Assembly: GCA_013396995.1 (NCBI GenBank)
Contig: VWZP01007931.1
Span: forward strand, 1 to 64,000
Length of the DNA stretch: 64,000 bases
From: Dicaeum eximium
Lineage: Eukaryota > Chordata > Aves > Passeriformes > Dicaeidae
Direction of reading: 5' to 3'
In this document: piece after piece, positions 1 to 13,027 of the stretch
Numbering within the stretch: the stretch's first letter is position 1
Layout: each line of letters begins with the position of its first letter
The notes under the pieces: generated by a model
The model's database searches: none
The model's input: only the letters and a program-made list of their open reading frames with translations
Told to the model about the DNA's origin: nothing
Position numbers and translations under genes: made by a program

Positions 1-205
1 AAGGCCATCTCCCTCTGCTTGCAAAGAGCCATCCCTGCCCCCGCCCCGCCTTCCCGCCACAGCCGCATGGAGGGGGGGAGGGTAAAGCAACCCTGCAGCC
101 GTAGGGCTGACTGGGCCTGGGGGAAGGGGCCCAGACCCCCCAGGCCCAGGCTGGAGGTCTCACCTCTTTGCTGTCCGGAAAAAGGAAGCTCCCCTTTCTT
201 AACAG
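1..205. other. GC-rich block at window edge, unassigned
   Basis: The first 205 bases are C/G-rich with runs of C and G, and the composition switches abruptly to the AT-rich background near 205. No family is recognisable. The block ends in TTAACA, so it could be the 3' part of an LTR entering from outside the window, or the edge of a GC-rich unique segment. A 95-residue open frame crosses it (19-306) but is low-complexity and continues into the AT-rich part, so I do not call a gene. Confidence 0.35.
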
Positions 206-2200
206 GTATGATTTCACCAAAAGTCGTTCCCAGAAATCCTTTACTTCTGGTTCAGCCCCAAACTGTGACAGTAACTTTCCAGAAGGACAAGCAATATTCT
301 AAATAGACAACTGTGAGACAGTAGATTAATGTGTTTTTAATAACTGGAAAAGACTTGTTGTATGTGTTTGGAGAGAGCCAAGATTACCTATTAGGGTTTT
401 GAGAAAGTTCTTCCAGTGTGACATAAGACTTTTTTAGCTCTAGAATCCCTCAGGTATGTTTTTTTTCTCAGAAGTAAAATGTCCAAAATACAGAATATAT
501 TGAAAAGAAGCACTGAGTTCAATCTGTAGGTCTTTTAGGTTTTTATGATGCACTGTTTGCATAGTAGAGAACAATTGTTGACGCTGTCAGGATTCAGTTA
601 TAAATAGTTCATAGAATCAGAAATATAATTGCAAATTTTGTATACTCTATCATCTGAAAATTAGTTACTAGATGATTAAGAGGAGAGTACAGATTGTAGA
701 AAACAGAGCAGTTGCATCACATGATTCCAAGAAACAGAAAGACAAAAACCTATTTAACATTTCAGAAAAAAGTAATTCAGCCAATTTAATGAATTAAACA
801 TTGTCTTTAGATCTTTATATCTACATGAATATGATGAATTATGTGTTTTTAAAACTCATTGTAAGGTGTAATAGGGATGATGAAGTCAATACACAGAAAA
901 ATACAACTTTCCAACAAAAATATTGTCTAACCTCTTTAAATCAAGTTTTGAAGTAAAATAATTTTTTTATACTAGTTTAAATATTATCTGCATAGATATT
1001 ATAGCAAATCATGGTACATCAATGGTTTTGAAGGTAAGTGCACTGCTTTCTTCCTCATAATACATAATGTTATTTCAATACTATACAATGGAAAACTGAA
1101 CATCTGAAAAGTTAAAAGAAAAATGCAATAAAACCTTGTACGTTTTGAGAGAAGTTTGGATACTTTAACTTCCTTTGCTCTTAGGCCTACAGATCTAATG
1201 CCAAAAGGGGATCAGCATCTGTGAGATGTTTAACATGAGTTTCTATGAGTTCAAATCTCCTTCAATTAACTGCTCTGCAAGAGCTTCTTAATTCTCTGCT
1301 ACAGCACAGAATTGTCCAATGCAGATCAAGCTGTTGGAACATATCTGTGCCTGGAACATGTCTGTGCCTACACTCACAACTCCTGCCTCTCTCTGAGATG
1401 TGGGAGACCGAGACCATGGTTTGTCTCTTCTCTAGTTTTATCTTGGGAGGCAATGACTGTGACCAAGCTTACACAGGAGACAGAAACTTTGCTCCTTCCA
1501 CTTGTGCTGTGCTGCACATTCCCAGAAAGCAAGTTTCTAAAGCTTGGGAACTAACTGAGCTGGAATATCAGCACAGGGTGCACATGGTTAAGCAAAAGCA
1601 GCTTCTGGGCAGTTTGTTTTACATATGTGGTACTTTACATATGTGGTAGCAGCAGCCTCTGTCACACTCAGAAAGTTCTGTCTTCTGTATGAGTTAACAA
1701 TATGATCAAACACATATCTGTGATAACATTATATTCCTATAGATTTTGAGAATGCAAGGATTTGATTCAACTTAGTGAAATTATATCCTTTTCTGTCACT
1801 GGGAATTTAATAACTTTCTAAAGCCCTTTCACTTGTAGGACCAGCAAATTTCAAGACATGTATAAACATGCACACATAATAATTTAGGTAGAATAAAAGT
1901 ATAATTTTGAGTTAAGTTTGTCCTTTATACCAAATGTGAACCGTTCAATTTGCAAGGGTTTTAAAGCCTTGAAAGCGAAAAGCAGCCAAAAATCAAAGCA
2001 AAGCCTTTACATCACTCTATTTATATTTTGAGGGTTTTTTACAACAATATATCATTTACGTTGATGCAATATGCTTGGTTTTATAGTAAATAACATTTAC
2101 TCTGTGAAACTTTCTTTGTTCTAATTATAGAAATAGCTTCTGCTACTGAACCTCACTAATGTAAATTATTAAGATGGAAACCACCCTTGGATATTTTGCT
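206..2200. other. AT-rich intergenic DNA, no gene seen
   Basis: No recognisable gene or repeat family. A 134-residue open frame (1245-1649, +) has no recognisable domain and ends in a 16-bp tandem duplication at 1618-1649 (TTTACATATGTGGTAC followed by a near-identical copy). It is most simply a chance frame. Confidence 0.6.
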
Positions 2201-2340
2201 GAAGATGTTACAGATTTACAGAATATTCTGAGTTGGAAGTACTTCACAAAGATTATCAAGTCCAACTGTTAAGTAAATGGCCTGTGCAGAGATTGAACTC
2301 ACGACCTTGGTGTTATTAGTACCATGCTCTGAGATATGGT
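2201..2340 (-). mobile_element. tRNA-Ile-derived SINE with CR1-like tail (TguSINE1 type)
   Basis: Read on the minus strand, 2340-2281 resembles the anticodon and T arms of tRNA-Ile: an anticodon loop reading CTAATAA (anticodon AAT) at 2319-2313, followed by a B-box-like GAGTTCAATCT. The remaining 80 bases resemble a CR1 3' tail (a TTGGACTTGATAATC-like stretch, then TTCCAACTCAGAATATTCTG). This head-tail architecture is that of the passerine TguSINE1 family, which borrows the CR1 machinery. The 5' end of the tRNA head (A box) is missing or diverged, and several mismatches in the B box indicate an old, dead copy. Confidence 0.75.
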
Positions 2341-4000
2341 TCCTTGTCACTTAAAAAAATTTTTTTTAACCTATTTCTCTGTAAAGATAGAGATCTGAAA
2401 CTTTACAATCTCTCAATGAGGTGAGTGGCAAAAACTACTTATCCAAGGACATAAGAGTAAATGTGCATGCAAACTTCACTTCTGCAGAGGCTAATTAAAA
2501 TTGTTCTGTTTGTAGCAGGGGTCTAAAAGATGATCAAAAGCCAAAAGTAGTGGCAATTCAGATTTTAAACAAGTTTAAAGTAATAAGAGAATGACATTTT
2601 AAGTGATCTGAAGTAAATAAAAATCCAATTTGTAATAGTAATTAAGTAGGCAGTTTTTCAAATGGAAGAGAGTGTCTCAGCATTTATCTGTACTTAGGGG
2701 ATATATCAGCATGTGGCTTTTGCCATGTGATAGATGAATAAGCTATGTACTCCACAAGTATATAACAAAACATAACCAAAACACAAGTAAGACCAAAACA
2801 TATGGACATACAATACCTGGCTTCTTTTGTATTTTGACAGGCTATTCCACTTCTAAAATAATAAAATTATCTGGTTTTAAGCTTTTAAGTTTAAAATAAA
2901 ACCAAACCAAATAGCCTTTAAGGATGAAACCGCCTGTTCCTGTTTATACAAAAACTAAAATTTTACAGCTGAATCAAAAAGTTATGAAAATAAGAGGGTT
3001 ATAATAGAATTGGTGACATAGCCTTACGTATTTCAATACCAGCAGGTATACCCATGATATAAAATATCCTGGAGAAAACACACTAAAAAACCCAAACAAA
3101 AAAACTAGCCCTCCCCTGAAAAAAAACCCAAACAATGAAACCCAGAACACGAAGCCCCAGGATTCAGCAGCCGCAGGTAGAAAAACTTAATATTTTGGTA
3201 TTTGTTCTTGATGAAGAGGAAGAAATATTCTTCATATAATTGTGAAAGCCTTAGAAACAAAACCATAAAATTCTATTTAAAAATATTTCATCATCCTCAT
3301 TGCTTAATGAGACATATGACTAATAATGAGCTTTGCTATTACAAAATATCTGTGTAAAAATCTTCTCAAGAGTACATCTTAGGAACCATATTGAAAGAGT
3401 GGAATAAGAGATGTGCTGTAAAATAAAGCTTAAATTTTTTGTTGGTTCAATCTCTTGATATTATTCTCAAACTAACAGGAATAAGAATAAAGAAAATCAA
3501 AAGCATGTTGGGTTTAATGATGTTGAACACTCAGACAAAAAGAAAAAAAAAATCCACGCTGTCCTTATTTCCCCCCCAATTTTCTATCATTAATTTTTCA
3601 CAGATTAATATTGACTAAAATTTGATGACGGCTTTGGTCTGCATATTTCCTAAAAAATGAATACAGTGAGCACCCAAAACAGCAGAACTCCAGAAAAATG
3701 AGGTAGCTGAACGTTAAATTTCCTTCCAAAATATTTTCCTCTCTATTTTTTTTCTGTGTTTCTGAGCTTCCAGAAAAACTGATACTATCTAATGATATAA
3801 TTTTTAAAAATCCAATTTAATTGATCTTGCAATTCCACAAAATCTTTTTCCTTTGAGAATCTTATACTCTCTTACAGTTTTGTGGAAATATGTCAGGGTT
3901 CTAAAATTAATAATATTTTCCACAGGGATTCCTGGTTGAAAGTTTAGAGTCTTGATACCATTTAACAATTTTTATATGAGAAGAAAGTGTTATTGTTACA
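2341..4000. other. AT-rich intergenic DNA, nothing seen
   Basis: No gene or recognisable repeat. A-rich stretches with repeated AAACCCAAACA occur near 3088-3135. Confidence 0.6.
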
Positions 4001-4006
4001 TGATGG

Positions 4007-4335
4007 TGTAGGGGACAGAAAGAGGCGACATATTGACTCCATGATTCAGAAGGCATAAAAGGCATTTATTAATAGAAATCCATACTTCCTATAGAGAGCA
4101 TTGTGAACTTAAGACTTGACTGGTCTTTAGGAAACACCTCTCACACTATTGGTCAAGAAGGGAACAACACCTACTTGTAAACATCTTTAAACAATTAAAA
4201 TAATTAATTAAAACAACACCAGGTGCATGGGATAAGATAATAATTGTTTTAATTCTTTCTCTAGCTTTCCCTGTCTGAGCCTGGGAGAAGCTATTGCTCT
4301 CCATTACCAGAGACTTGGAGAACACGACACATTAT
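4007..4335 (-). mobile_element. Probable solo ERV LTR (antisense), boundaries approximate
   Basis: The plus strand starts TGTAGGGGACAG at 4007. Read on the minus strand, a TTAATAAATGCC stretch supplies a polyadenylation signal close to the 3' end, followed by the complement of GACTCCATGATTCAG. This is the layout of the U3-R-U5 end of a bird ERV LTR that I recognise only loosely. The right boundary (near ACACGACACA) is uncertain and I could not find a convincing target-site duplication. No protein-coding retroviral sequence flanks it. Confidence 0.55.
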
Positions 4336-5193
4336 CTCATCATTTCCTGAGATACATACAAAATTTAATTTTTCCCTTGATGTCAGACCTGAGCACACAG
4401 TTTTTCAGGAACTTGATAAATGAAGTTACTAGAGTCTAACTGCAGAAAATTCCCTGATTTTTCTATTCATAGACTCTCTAGCATATTTCTATCATGCAAG
4501 AACAGAATGTGACATAAAAGAAATGCCAGCCGAAACTTATATCAGTAACAGAAAAGGTAAATAGAAGAGAACATTTTCAGCTTTAATACTAAAGTGGACT
4601 TTTAAGAGTGATCTAGGCGGAATTGCTAGGATCGATGTAAGAAATGTAGATTTATCTCCACAGTACTGTCGTGGGTCTTGTTAAAGTTATTTTGGTTTTT
4701 AACTTTAAAAAAAATATTGTCTCATATTGTGTCTAAACCTTGTCTAAAAGGGCAGAAAATGTTCCCATGAGTTCCTGGGATATTGTGATCCAATAATTTA
4801 GCCACATAATGGCCTTATATGTACAAAGGGGGAGTCCACCAGGCTAACAGAGTGCTTGTGAGTGAAAATATTTCCTATTTAAAGACACCTATGAAAGTCA
4901 TAGGAAAGATAAATTTGGCTAGTATAGAACTACAGAGGAAATAAAATCTATCTAGAGAGGTCTGGTCAGCGAATTTTGGAGAATTCTTAAGGAAGAATAG
5001 AAGAAAATAAAGGAAACACATAAAACGTAATGACTGTTCACCTTTTAATACCACATTATTTTAAAAATTGTAAGTGAAATATCTTTGGGTGTTAGTAATA
5101 TGATAATGCTACACTTACTATAATAAAAGGAAGGCCTGGATACTTACTTGATGTTTACTTGACTTATTTTAACTGATTATAACTAAACAATAT

Positions 5194-5231
<38 letters not shown>

Positions 5232-6797
5232 TTGTCCAAATATATGTGTACTTCTGAATGAATAATACATGCAATACAGGTTACAGATTGTTCTATAATA
5301 GTTACAGTGGATGAGACAAGTCTTGAATGTTTTTTACCATTTTGAACAGAATTTTCAGAAAAAAACCAAAACTAAACTGGAGGATAGAGAAAGACAGCAA
5401 TAAAAAATGACAAGGAAAGCTGACATGTTGATGAAACTTAATTTCACCTAAATAAAAAGCAGAAAGTAGACTAATCTGCATTAACTTCACAGGAGACTTA
5501 GCATATAAATCTGAAAAACAAGCATGGTACCAAAATTTAACCAGTAAAAATAATTACGCAAGTTGTTTTAAGTTAAACATCAATTTACACTGTAACAATC
5601 TTTCTGAATTTCCATTCAAAACAATAATAGTTTGAGGTCTTAAGTGGAAGAGTAATTTTTACTCAGTCTTTCTCTCTTTCTTGTCATGGCTAAATTCAAC
5701 CATTGAAATAACACTTTTTTTTTTTTTTTTTTGAGGGCTAATCTAAATTATCAAGATTGTATTTTGCCTAATGGATATGCAAAAAAATCTTTATGAGGAT
5801 GACACACCTTGGAGAGAATTAGCAAATAGTAGAGGGGATACATCAAGTTGAACAAAAGAAATGCGGTGGGTCATAAACTCTGTAAGTTGATCTTTGCAGT
5901 AAAAAAGCTTGACAAAGTTAAATGAGCTGAAAATGTTTAGTTTGCTTTCTCTACTAAAAACCTACCTTGAAGATATTTATGTTAGAGGTCAAACCTGTTC
6001 AAGCAAGCAAACAGTTACAATCCTACGTATTTGTATGGTCAATTTAATAATGTACTGCTAGTCTTCACATTTCTTTCCAAACAAACTGTTGAAATATTGA
6101 CTATAGAAAGCAAAGTCAAGTATTAAATACATCACTGTTAATAATTTTGTCCACATGAAAACTTTTTTTTTTGTTTGTTTGGATTGTTTTTTAACAACTA
6201 CTTTGTAGAAAAGATCACAGAAATAAATTAAGCTGATAATATATAGGTAATTTTTCCTTTTGAACATGTAATGCATATCTCTTCTTTTCTACTGTGAAAT
6301 TTCAGTCCAATAGATCTTCATTTCAAATAAAGAAATTGCACTCCAAGATCTTTCATTTCTGGAAGTTGGTAAGATATACAACTAAAAACACATTTGTATA
6401 GACATATTTACAAATGCTTTCAAGCTTCAGATATGTCAACTTCACAATATTCTTTGTCACTGAGATATTTACTCAGATGCTTTCTTTAGTCAAGAAATCC
6501 TCAACTTCATATTTCCAAGCCTCCTATGATGTGTCTTAAACTTCCTTTTTTTTTTGTTTACCAAAATTTTTTTCTCTGTCAGATTTACCATTTCCATGTT
6601 TTTAAATTAAAGAAATTTTATCATTCCACAAAGCTAAGCTCTACTTCAAATCCCTTTACTGACTTCAGTAGTTACATACTTGGTCCAAAGTTTTTTCATC
6701 TGATCTCCAAACCAGTTTAATGGGGTTATATTCCATTAAGCTCACTGCACTGTAGTTGTTTTGATGTTACCTATTATTGCATTTTTCTGTTCTTTCC
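4336..6797. other. AT-rich intergenic DNA with simple repeats
   Basis: No gene. Contains a (CA)n run at about 5198-5229 and a poly-T run near 5716-5732. Confidence 0.6.
5198..5229. repeat. (CA)n microsatellite
   Basis: About 16 uninterrupted CA units. Confidence 0.95.
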
Positions 6798-6801
6798 ACC
6801 T

Positions 6802-7366
6802 TGTTATGAATGCACAGGAGTTGAGATGAATGCACAGGAGACAGGCGTTTCTCAAGTTTGGTCTTGATGTTTATTAAATCTTATCTATATTACAGTTCTA
6901 CAAAGCGTAAGTTCTGCTGAATTCCACTAATAAGGCACAAAATGGCCAACCATCTTCTTTCCGAGGTCTTTTAAAGTAAAACTATCCAATTAAGACTTGA
7001 CACCTGAATTATTTTTACTTTCAACCTGATAACTAATCACCCGAAGCCCGCATTGTGGACTTTTCTAACCAAGTACGTAACACCACCAAAATCCATGAAG
7101 AAGAAGATGAAAAAGAACCATCTAGCCAAAGCCAAAAACCCTCCATCTTGGCTTATATATATTACTGTATTGTAAAACATTAAACCCCAAGTTTTCCACC
7201 CTGTGGTATCACACGCTTCTATATAAATTACACACTCGTGGTCTCAGTGCTATTGATCAATTTTGGAAGCCTTCTCCATGGCCTCAGGTCAAATGTTGTA
7301 TTCTCTTGTGGGTCTGTGTCTTTCAACACAGAAAATTTAAAATTCTCAGCATCCAGGGTTCCAACA
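6802..7366 (-). mobile_element. Solo ERV LTR (antisense), 565 bp, 4-bp target-site duplication
   Basis: The element runs from TGTTATGAATGC on the left to GGTTCCAACA on the right, so on the minus strand it begins TGTTGGAACC and ends CA. ACCT stands immediately outside each end (6798-6801 and 7367-7370), a perfect 4-bp duplication. The minus strand has TATATATA-type promoter sequence in the middle and TTTAATAAACATC as polyadenylation signal near the 3' end. A roughly 20-bp tandem duplication (GAATGCACAGGAG repeated) sits at the 3' terminus, 6808-6840. No internal retroviral genes remain, so it is a solo LTR formed by LTR-LTR recombination. Confidence 0.8.
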
Positions 7367-7370
7367 ACCT

Positions 7371-7821
7371 ATTTTTTGTTTGCATTTGACTAATCTGATT
7401 GCTTTCAATTCTAAGATCTCATCTTCCTCAGCAAGGTATCACAGCATAAAAAACCATACATCTCTAAATCTCAGTGTTTGTGCACACAGAGACAGAAGTA
7501 TCCCATAATTGTCTAAGAAGTAGAATTTTGCTGCATTCTACAACTGACTGAGGCAGACCTAGTGTCTCATTCAATTTAATTTTAAAAATATATTTCTTTG
7601 AAATGCAGTATTTAGCTTGTCTTAATTACATTTTTGAAAATGGCAGTGTTGGAAGCATATAGCTCCCTTATTTGTCCTGATTATAGTTCTTTAGTATAAG
7701 TGAGCATTAATCCTATTTTTCTACTATTTCTATGGTAGTTCTCTAAAACAGTACTGAACAATATTAAGACCACGGCAACATTACCTACATATATGCTCAC
7801 TCTGTATGCCTTTACATATAA
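7371..7821. other. Intergenic, nothing seen
   Basis: No recognisable feature between two LTRs. Confidence 0.55.
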
Positions 7822-7826
7822 TATTT

Positions 7827-8935
7827 TGTTGGGGGTTAGGCTTCTTTCCTTTTGTTCCTTTTTACTTGTGAAATTTTTTCCCACTGAGTTGCTGGGAAGC
7901 ACTGATGGTTGAGTGCTTGAGGCGGTGGGGAAGTGACCAGGCCTTGGGGGAGGAGGACGTCTGGTGGCACTCTGGTTTTTAGGAGTTTCTCTCAGAGGGG
8001 CAGAGGTGCTGCAAGAGTAGGTCAGGTGTGGGGCAGGGCTAGGGCAGCTCCTAGCTCTCTCTCGCTCTCGATTTTTGGAGGAGGATGGTTGGAGCCGCTG
8101 CTTGGGAAGGGACTTCATTGCTGCTGCCAGAGCCCAGCCCAGAGCTGTTTCTTCTGCCGTGAGGTGAGCCTTTGCTTGTAAGAGCAGCCACTGAACTGGG
8201 ACCTTATTAATACCCACCTCACTAAAAGAGGAACCTATCCCCATCTGTTCAGGTACCCAGGATCTTGGGCTCGCCCCTCTCTGCCCTGCTGGGAACAGGG
8301 CTGCCACTGTCCGCGCCCCCCCCCACCCCCCACTTGTTTGGCACTGCTCCAAGTTTTCATTACACAGTAGCCCCGCAACCCCAGCCTGCCAAGATATCCC
8401 ATGGTTCCAGCCACAGCTCTGGAGTCTCTGATACATCTCGTCACCAGCCTGGGAGTTTTGCTCATTCCTGCCATTCCAGCTTGGTGCTCCTCAGAGTCCT
8501 GCTGGGGCACCAGGATCGACTGCCCCAACGTTTTGTGAAGCAAAGCCTCTCTTCCATNCGAGCCGCCATTACCACGTGCTCCCTGAGCCCGCGCCACAGC
8601 GCCCCCTGCAGCCACATGGTGATCATTGCACCCGCCCTGAGCACTGGGAGCCACCAGCGCCCCTGCCGGCTGTGAGCGTAACTACACCACAGGGAAAGTG
8701 CTGCAGCCGAGCAGCTGTCACTGGGTTCTGGGTTCTGTTGTTAATGCTGTAGTTGTTGTTGTTTATTTGCCTTGTTATACATACTAGTAAAGAACTAGTT
8801 CCTATCATCATATCTTTGCCTGAGGTCCCCATAGTTTCAAAATTATAATAATTTGGAGGGAGGGGGTGCACATTTTTTCATTCCAAGGGAGGCTTCTGCC
8901 TTCCCTAGCAGACACCTGTCATTCAAACCAAGACA
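7827..8935 (+). mobile_element. Solo ERVL-like LTR, 1109 bp, perfect 5-bp target-site duplication (TATTT)
   Basis: The element starts TGTTGGGGGTTAGG and ends CAAACCAAGACA. TATTT flanks both ends exactly (7822-7826 and 8936-8940). A 5-bp duplication is the length typical of ERVL-class integrases. Orientation is inferred from the GTTATACATACTAGTAAAGAAC region about 160 bases before the right end, where AGTAAA may act as a variant polyadenylation signal; this is weak. The element is GC-rich in the middle, which creates long chance frames on both strands (251 residues on the minus strand at 7681-8436, plus several of 80-139 residues). None has retroviral motifs. A single N occurs at 8558. It is the same family as the element at 13028-13930, in opposite orientation. 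Confidence 0.85.
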
Positions 8936-8940
8936 TATTT

Positions 8941-11900
8941 CAAGATTCAATCTAAAAAACCTCTTTCAGACATCATTGTAAAGAGCTGCAGTGAGTGGGA
9001 AATACAAAATCTTTCTGTTTCAAGAGGTCCTGAAGTATCCCAGGATTCCTTTGGCCAATTTTATTTACATGTCTCATTAGCAATAGCTTTAGATTTCAAG
9101 CTGTATTACTCATTCTAATAATTTCACAGTGTTGTCTCTTCTCTTCAATGCTCTTTTATAATGTAAATTATATTTAGAAGCAATATGTCCTTTTCATTAT
9201 ATATTAACTCTATTGCTTTCATATTAGACTTTTTATAGTTTTCATAATACAAGCTAAAATACTTTAAATGGCCACAAATCTTTGTAGTAGCTGGCAAGAG
9301 AGAAAATATTTTTCTACCTTTCAGTGACTGACATAAATGCAATTGCCTATATATTACAAGTGAATCAAAACCAAGGGCTGGTTTAGAATGTTGTAAGAGA
9401 GCACCTAATGCACTGAAATGAGGTTTCACCAAATCCATTACACAGTCTACCACAAATTTCTCTTAAATTCCATCTAAATGACAATGAATTTAGAAATGTC
9501 AGACATAGTTCTTGCTGATTTTTATCCCAGTCCTGAGAAAATAATGCCTCTTTTGTTACCCTGGGTCTATAATTATTGCAGTAATTGATTCTTGCATATT
9601 CATTACATCAGACTATGAGAAAAATTATTTGTGTAGCCCAAGACCCACGCTTATGCTAACTTAATAATTACGCCAAAGGAGAACCAGCAACACAGGAAAA
9701 TATACTGAAAACAGGATTTGAAATTGCTTTTGTGCAAATATTTGAGATAAAGGAAATGTCAGAATCAAATGTCTCTAGGGCATATGAATTACCTTGCAAG
9801 GATAGTGCATGCAGTGAAGATTGTAACTCTGTTATGCTGGATACTTTATCATTCAGAAATTAATAGGATTCGTGCTTACTTGATATAAAACAAAAGTTAT
9901 TCAATGCCAATAACATATATTATTCTAGTTCACAATTCATTCAAAATGCTGATAAAAACTGTAAGCCCAGGGACTGAAAGAGCTCAAGAAATTGATATTG
10001 GTAAAAAGAAAATATAATTGAATATAAAGAAACACATTTTTACTTGTAGTTCAACAAGAAATTGTACTGCTTTCAAATGAACCTAAGAGAATAAGGTGGT
10101 TTCACCTTCAAGAGATAAGTGTGGATTTCAGAGCTTTCTAAAATATTCACCACGCAAACCACTTTTCCTGTTCTATAACAAAGAATTCAGGCTTGTTTTT
10201 ACTATCTCCAGGTATTGCTGCTAAGACCTCTCTTTAGTCTAGTAGCTCCTCATTTATAAATACAGGTGTATTTACTTTGTACCCACGTATAAAGAACCTG
10301 GGAAGTTCAGTTTAGTATTTGATATAGGCACTGCTGCAAAGAAGTTAATGCTGTTCCTCAACTGCTTAAAGGACAAACCATGATAATTTATGTTATTGTG
10401 AATGATGTGCTAACAATTTGCCAAGTTATGTTTTTAGTACATTAGTGTAAAAGTAATAATAAATGCATTAAATTCTCCATGGAATTTGATGGGACCACAC
10501 ATTTTCTTCTTTCTGAAGACAACTTCTTCCAGTTCAATTCAGGAATCACACATTTCTGTTACATTCCTAGTTTTATACTAAATGAACATCTGGGCTCTTG
10601 CACATTTTGTGTGGACAATTCTTGTCTATTCACAGCTCAAGCATCCAGCCATGTTGCTATTTTTGTATGTGTAATTTCAAAAACTGAGATTGTAATGGCA
10701 CTACAAATTTGGATGGGGTAAAAAAAATTTTATGGACAATAGGAAGTCATCTATGATATGTAGGTATGCACTTCCTAGATGAAAATACTTGTGGTTTTTT
10801 TCCATATATGCTTAAGAGAGTCAGGTAGGTGAACTGGTTAATTAGGACAAAATATTTCTTGATATTAAAGACTTCTTTAAATTTTCATTCATATGTCTCA
10901 TTTCTAGATACTTGTGCTAATATGTCCCATTTCTAGTTACTTGTGCTAATTTTATTCTCATGTGAATTCTATTTTCATTAGAAGAATCCTTCTACATTAC
11001 ACCAGTGTGACATAGGAAAAAAAATTATAGAGATGTAGAGATGGATTAATTTAATAAATAGAGCTATGAAGAATAGAAAAATATAAAAAATAGAGCTATG
11101 TTTTTATATAGAAGATAGACAAATAGAGGTAAAACAAGGCTTGTGTTTCACTTCTGTGTAACCTTCCAAAAATGCCAAGTAGTCTTCCCTTGGATGACTT
11201 GTACCTAGGAAGCAGCAAGAGGTCACTACTTACTTGACATCTGAATTTATTTTAGGTTGTCTTTGTTCAAGAACAATTTATTGCTCAGGATTTAATCTGA
11301 AGACAGCCTTTTTTCTTTGAAAACTGAGAAATTATAGTAAAATTTTTTTGTCTGTTAGAAAAGGAAATGTTTTGTGTTATCCTCTGATTTTGTAACTAAG
11401 TAGCTTTTGACTTTGAACTGTTTTCTGGTCCAACTGATGCTTACAAGTGATTATAAAGGCATAGGCATATTTCTGTGTATCAGATACGACCATTCAAAAC
11501 ACTTGCTCTACCATTTCACAGCTGCTTACGACACTGAGATATGGCATGCTATACTCTTTCTCTAAAAAGAATTGGTTTTAGGTTTCCTGTAGTCTTCCAA
11601 AGCACTGGTCCTTGTGCATGTTTTTGTAAACATTGAACATTTAGAACATTTACAAAGAAAGCTGCACTACCAATTGAGTATGTGCTGAGTGTGAAATTGT
11701 TCACTATAACTCACTAGAATGCCTGAGACAAGCTAGGGACAATTACATATGAAAGGACATCTATTCTATAATGGTAAATTTGTGTCTTACTTTACTTGCA
11801 TAAGGAAGTGTTGTATGAGTGAAGACAGTCCCTTTTTTTTTTTTTAATGCTTAACTTGAGTTGTTCTGTTTGAGGTTTTTTTGTTTGCTGGAAGAGTTTT

Positions 11901-13022
11901 ACTGACAACAGATATGACTAGGATGAGCACATGCCTAGGCTGATATATGTGCTACTGAAAAATAGCTTTGGTGTTTTAGAATTACTCAATTACTTTTGGC
12001 AACAGCTAAATCAAAATATGTATAAATACATATATAACAAATCTAAGATAAGTGAATGAGTTCCAAGTTCCTGTTCACATTATTCTATTTTCACTTTTTA
12101 CTATTAAAAAGTAGCCATTACTTCGAAATGGTCTTTAAAATCTTTCTGGAAAAATATGGAAGTATATTACTGTATTTTAGGTAGAATGTTTTTTCTGAAC
12201 CTGTAACTTACTCCTTCACAAAGTATTAAAGGCTGAAAATGTGTACAGTAAAATGAAGCAATGGAAGAGATGTGTTTTGGACATTATAAGATTAGTAAAT
12301 ACTTAGGGAAATGTTTTTATTATGTTTTACAGAACTGAAAAGTCAAACCTGTTTCCACCTTTATAGCTGTTTACAAATACCTATTATTTCTACAAGATAA
12401 TAGAGAATGTTGCAGTTTAGAAAAACAGAATAATCAGTCCCTCAATTTTTTATTAAAGTCTATACTGTAAAGTTGGAATGAGCATGAACAAATCCATTTA
12501 TTTGGATCCATGCTATTATTTGTTACAAGCTTTCCTGATCACACACAACTTTCTTCTGTTGAATCTGCAGCTACCTAATTATTCTTAATCTAGACCTCTC
12601 CATTCTGCCCTTGCCTGTCACATGTATTTGTTCTGCTTCTTGTCAAGTTAGGCTTTGTTTGAAACATCTCTCTCTCCCTCTCTCTGCCTTGATCCCATAC
12701 CACATGTTCCAGCACATCCTATGTTGAATGGAAAACTTCTAGTTTTCAAGTTTCTTTTTCTGTTTTGAATCTACAAATCTTTAATTCAAAAGAGGCTTTT
12801 GATAATTTGTCTGTAACACATTAGCAAGGTCTATGTAAATGCCCCACAAATCTACATCTGCATGCCAGCTACTACAGTGTTAATTTTTTGAACTTTGTAC
12901 CACTTTCTCTGTACTCTGGAACGTCTTTGATAATTCTGTTTAATTATCTTCCATCTACTTGCCTATCATGTCCTGATTAATAGATTGAGTGGGAGTGAAC
13001 ATCGAAGTCATTATTTCACTGG
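8941..13022. other. AT-rich intergenic DNA, about 4 kb, nothing recognisable
   Basis: No gene or clear transposon. A short tandem duplication at 10891-10950 repeats CATTTCTAG(A/T)TACTTGTGCTAAT twice. AATAGAGCTATG recurs at about 11058 and 11091. Confidence 0.6.
10891..10950. repeat. Tandem duplication, unit about 30 bp, two copies
   Basis: Two near-identical copies of a unit containing CATTTCTAG and TACTTGTGCTAAT. Confidence 0.8.
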
Positions 13023-13027
13023 CTGAC

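Noticed and set aside
1245..1649. 134-residue open frame
   Set aside because: No recognisable domain, no promoter or splice context; overlapping frames of similar length occur on both strands.
2281..2340. Possible tRNA-Ile gene
   Set aside because: Only the anticodon and T arms are present, the acceptor and D arms are missing, and it is joined to a CR1 tail, so it is a SINE head.
7681..8436. 251-residue open frame on the minus strand
   Set aside because: It lies almost entirely within the solo LTR 7827-8935, runs through its edge into flanking AT-rich DNA, is low-complexity (Ser/Pro/Gln rich) and has no domain. The second family copy at 13 kb does not preserve it.
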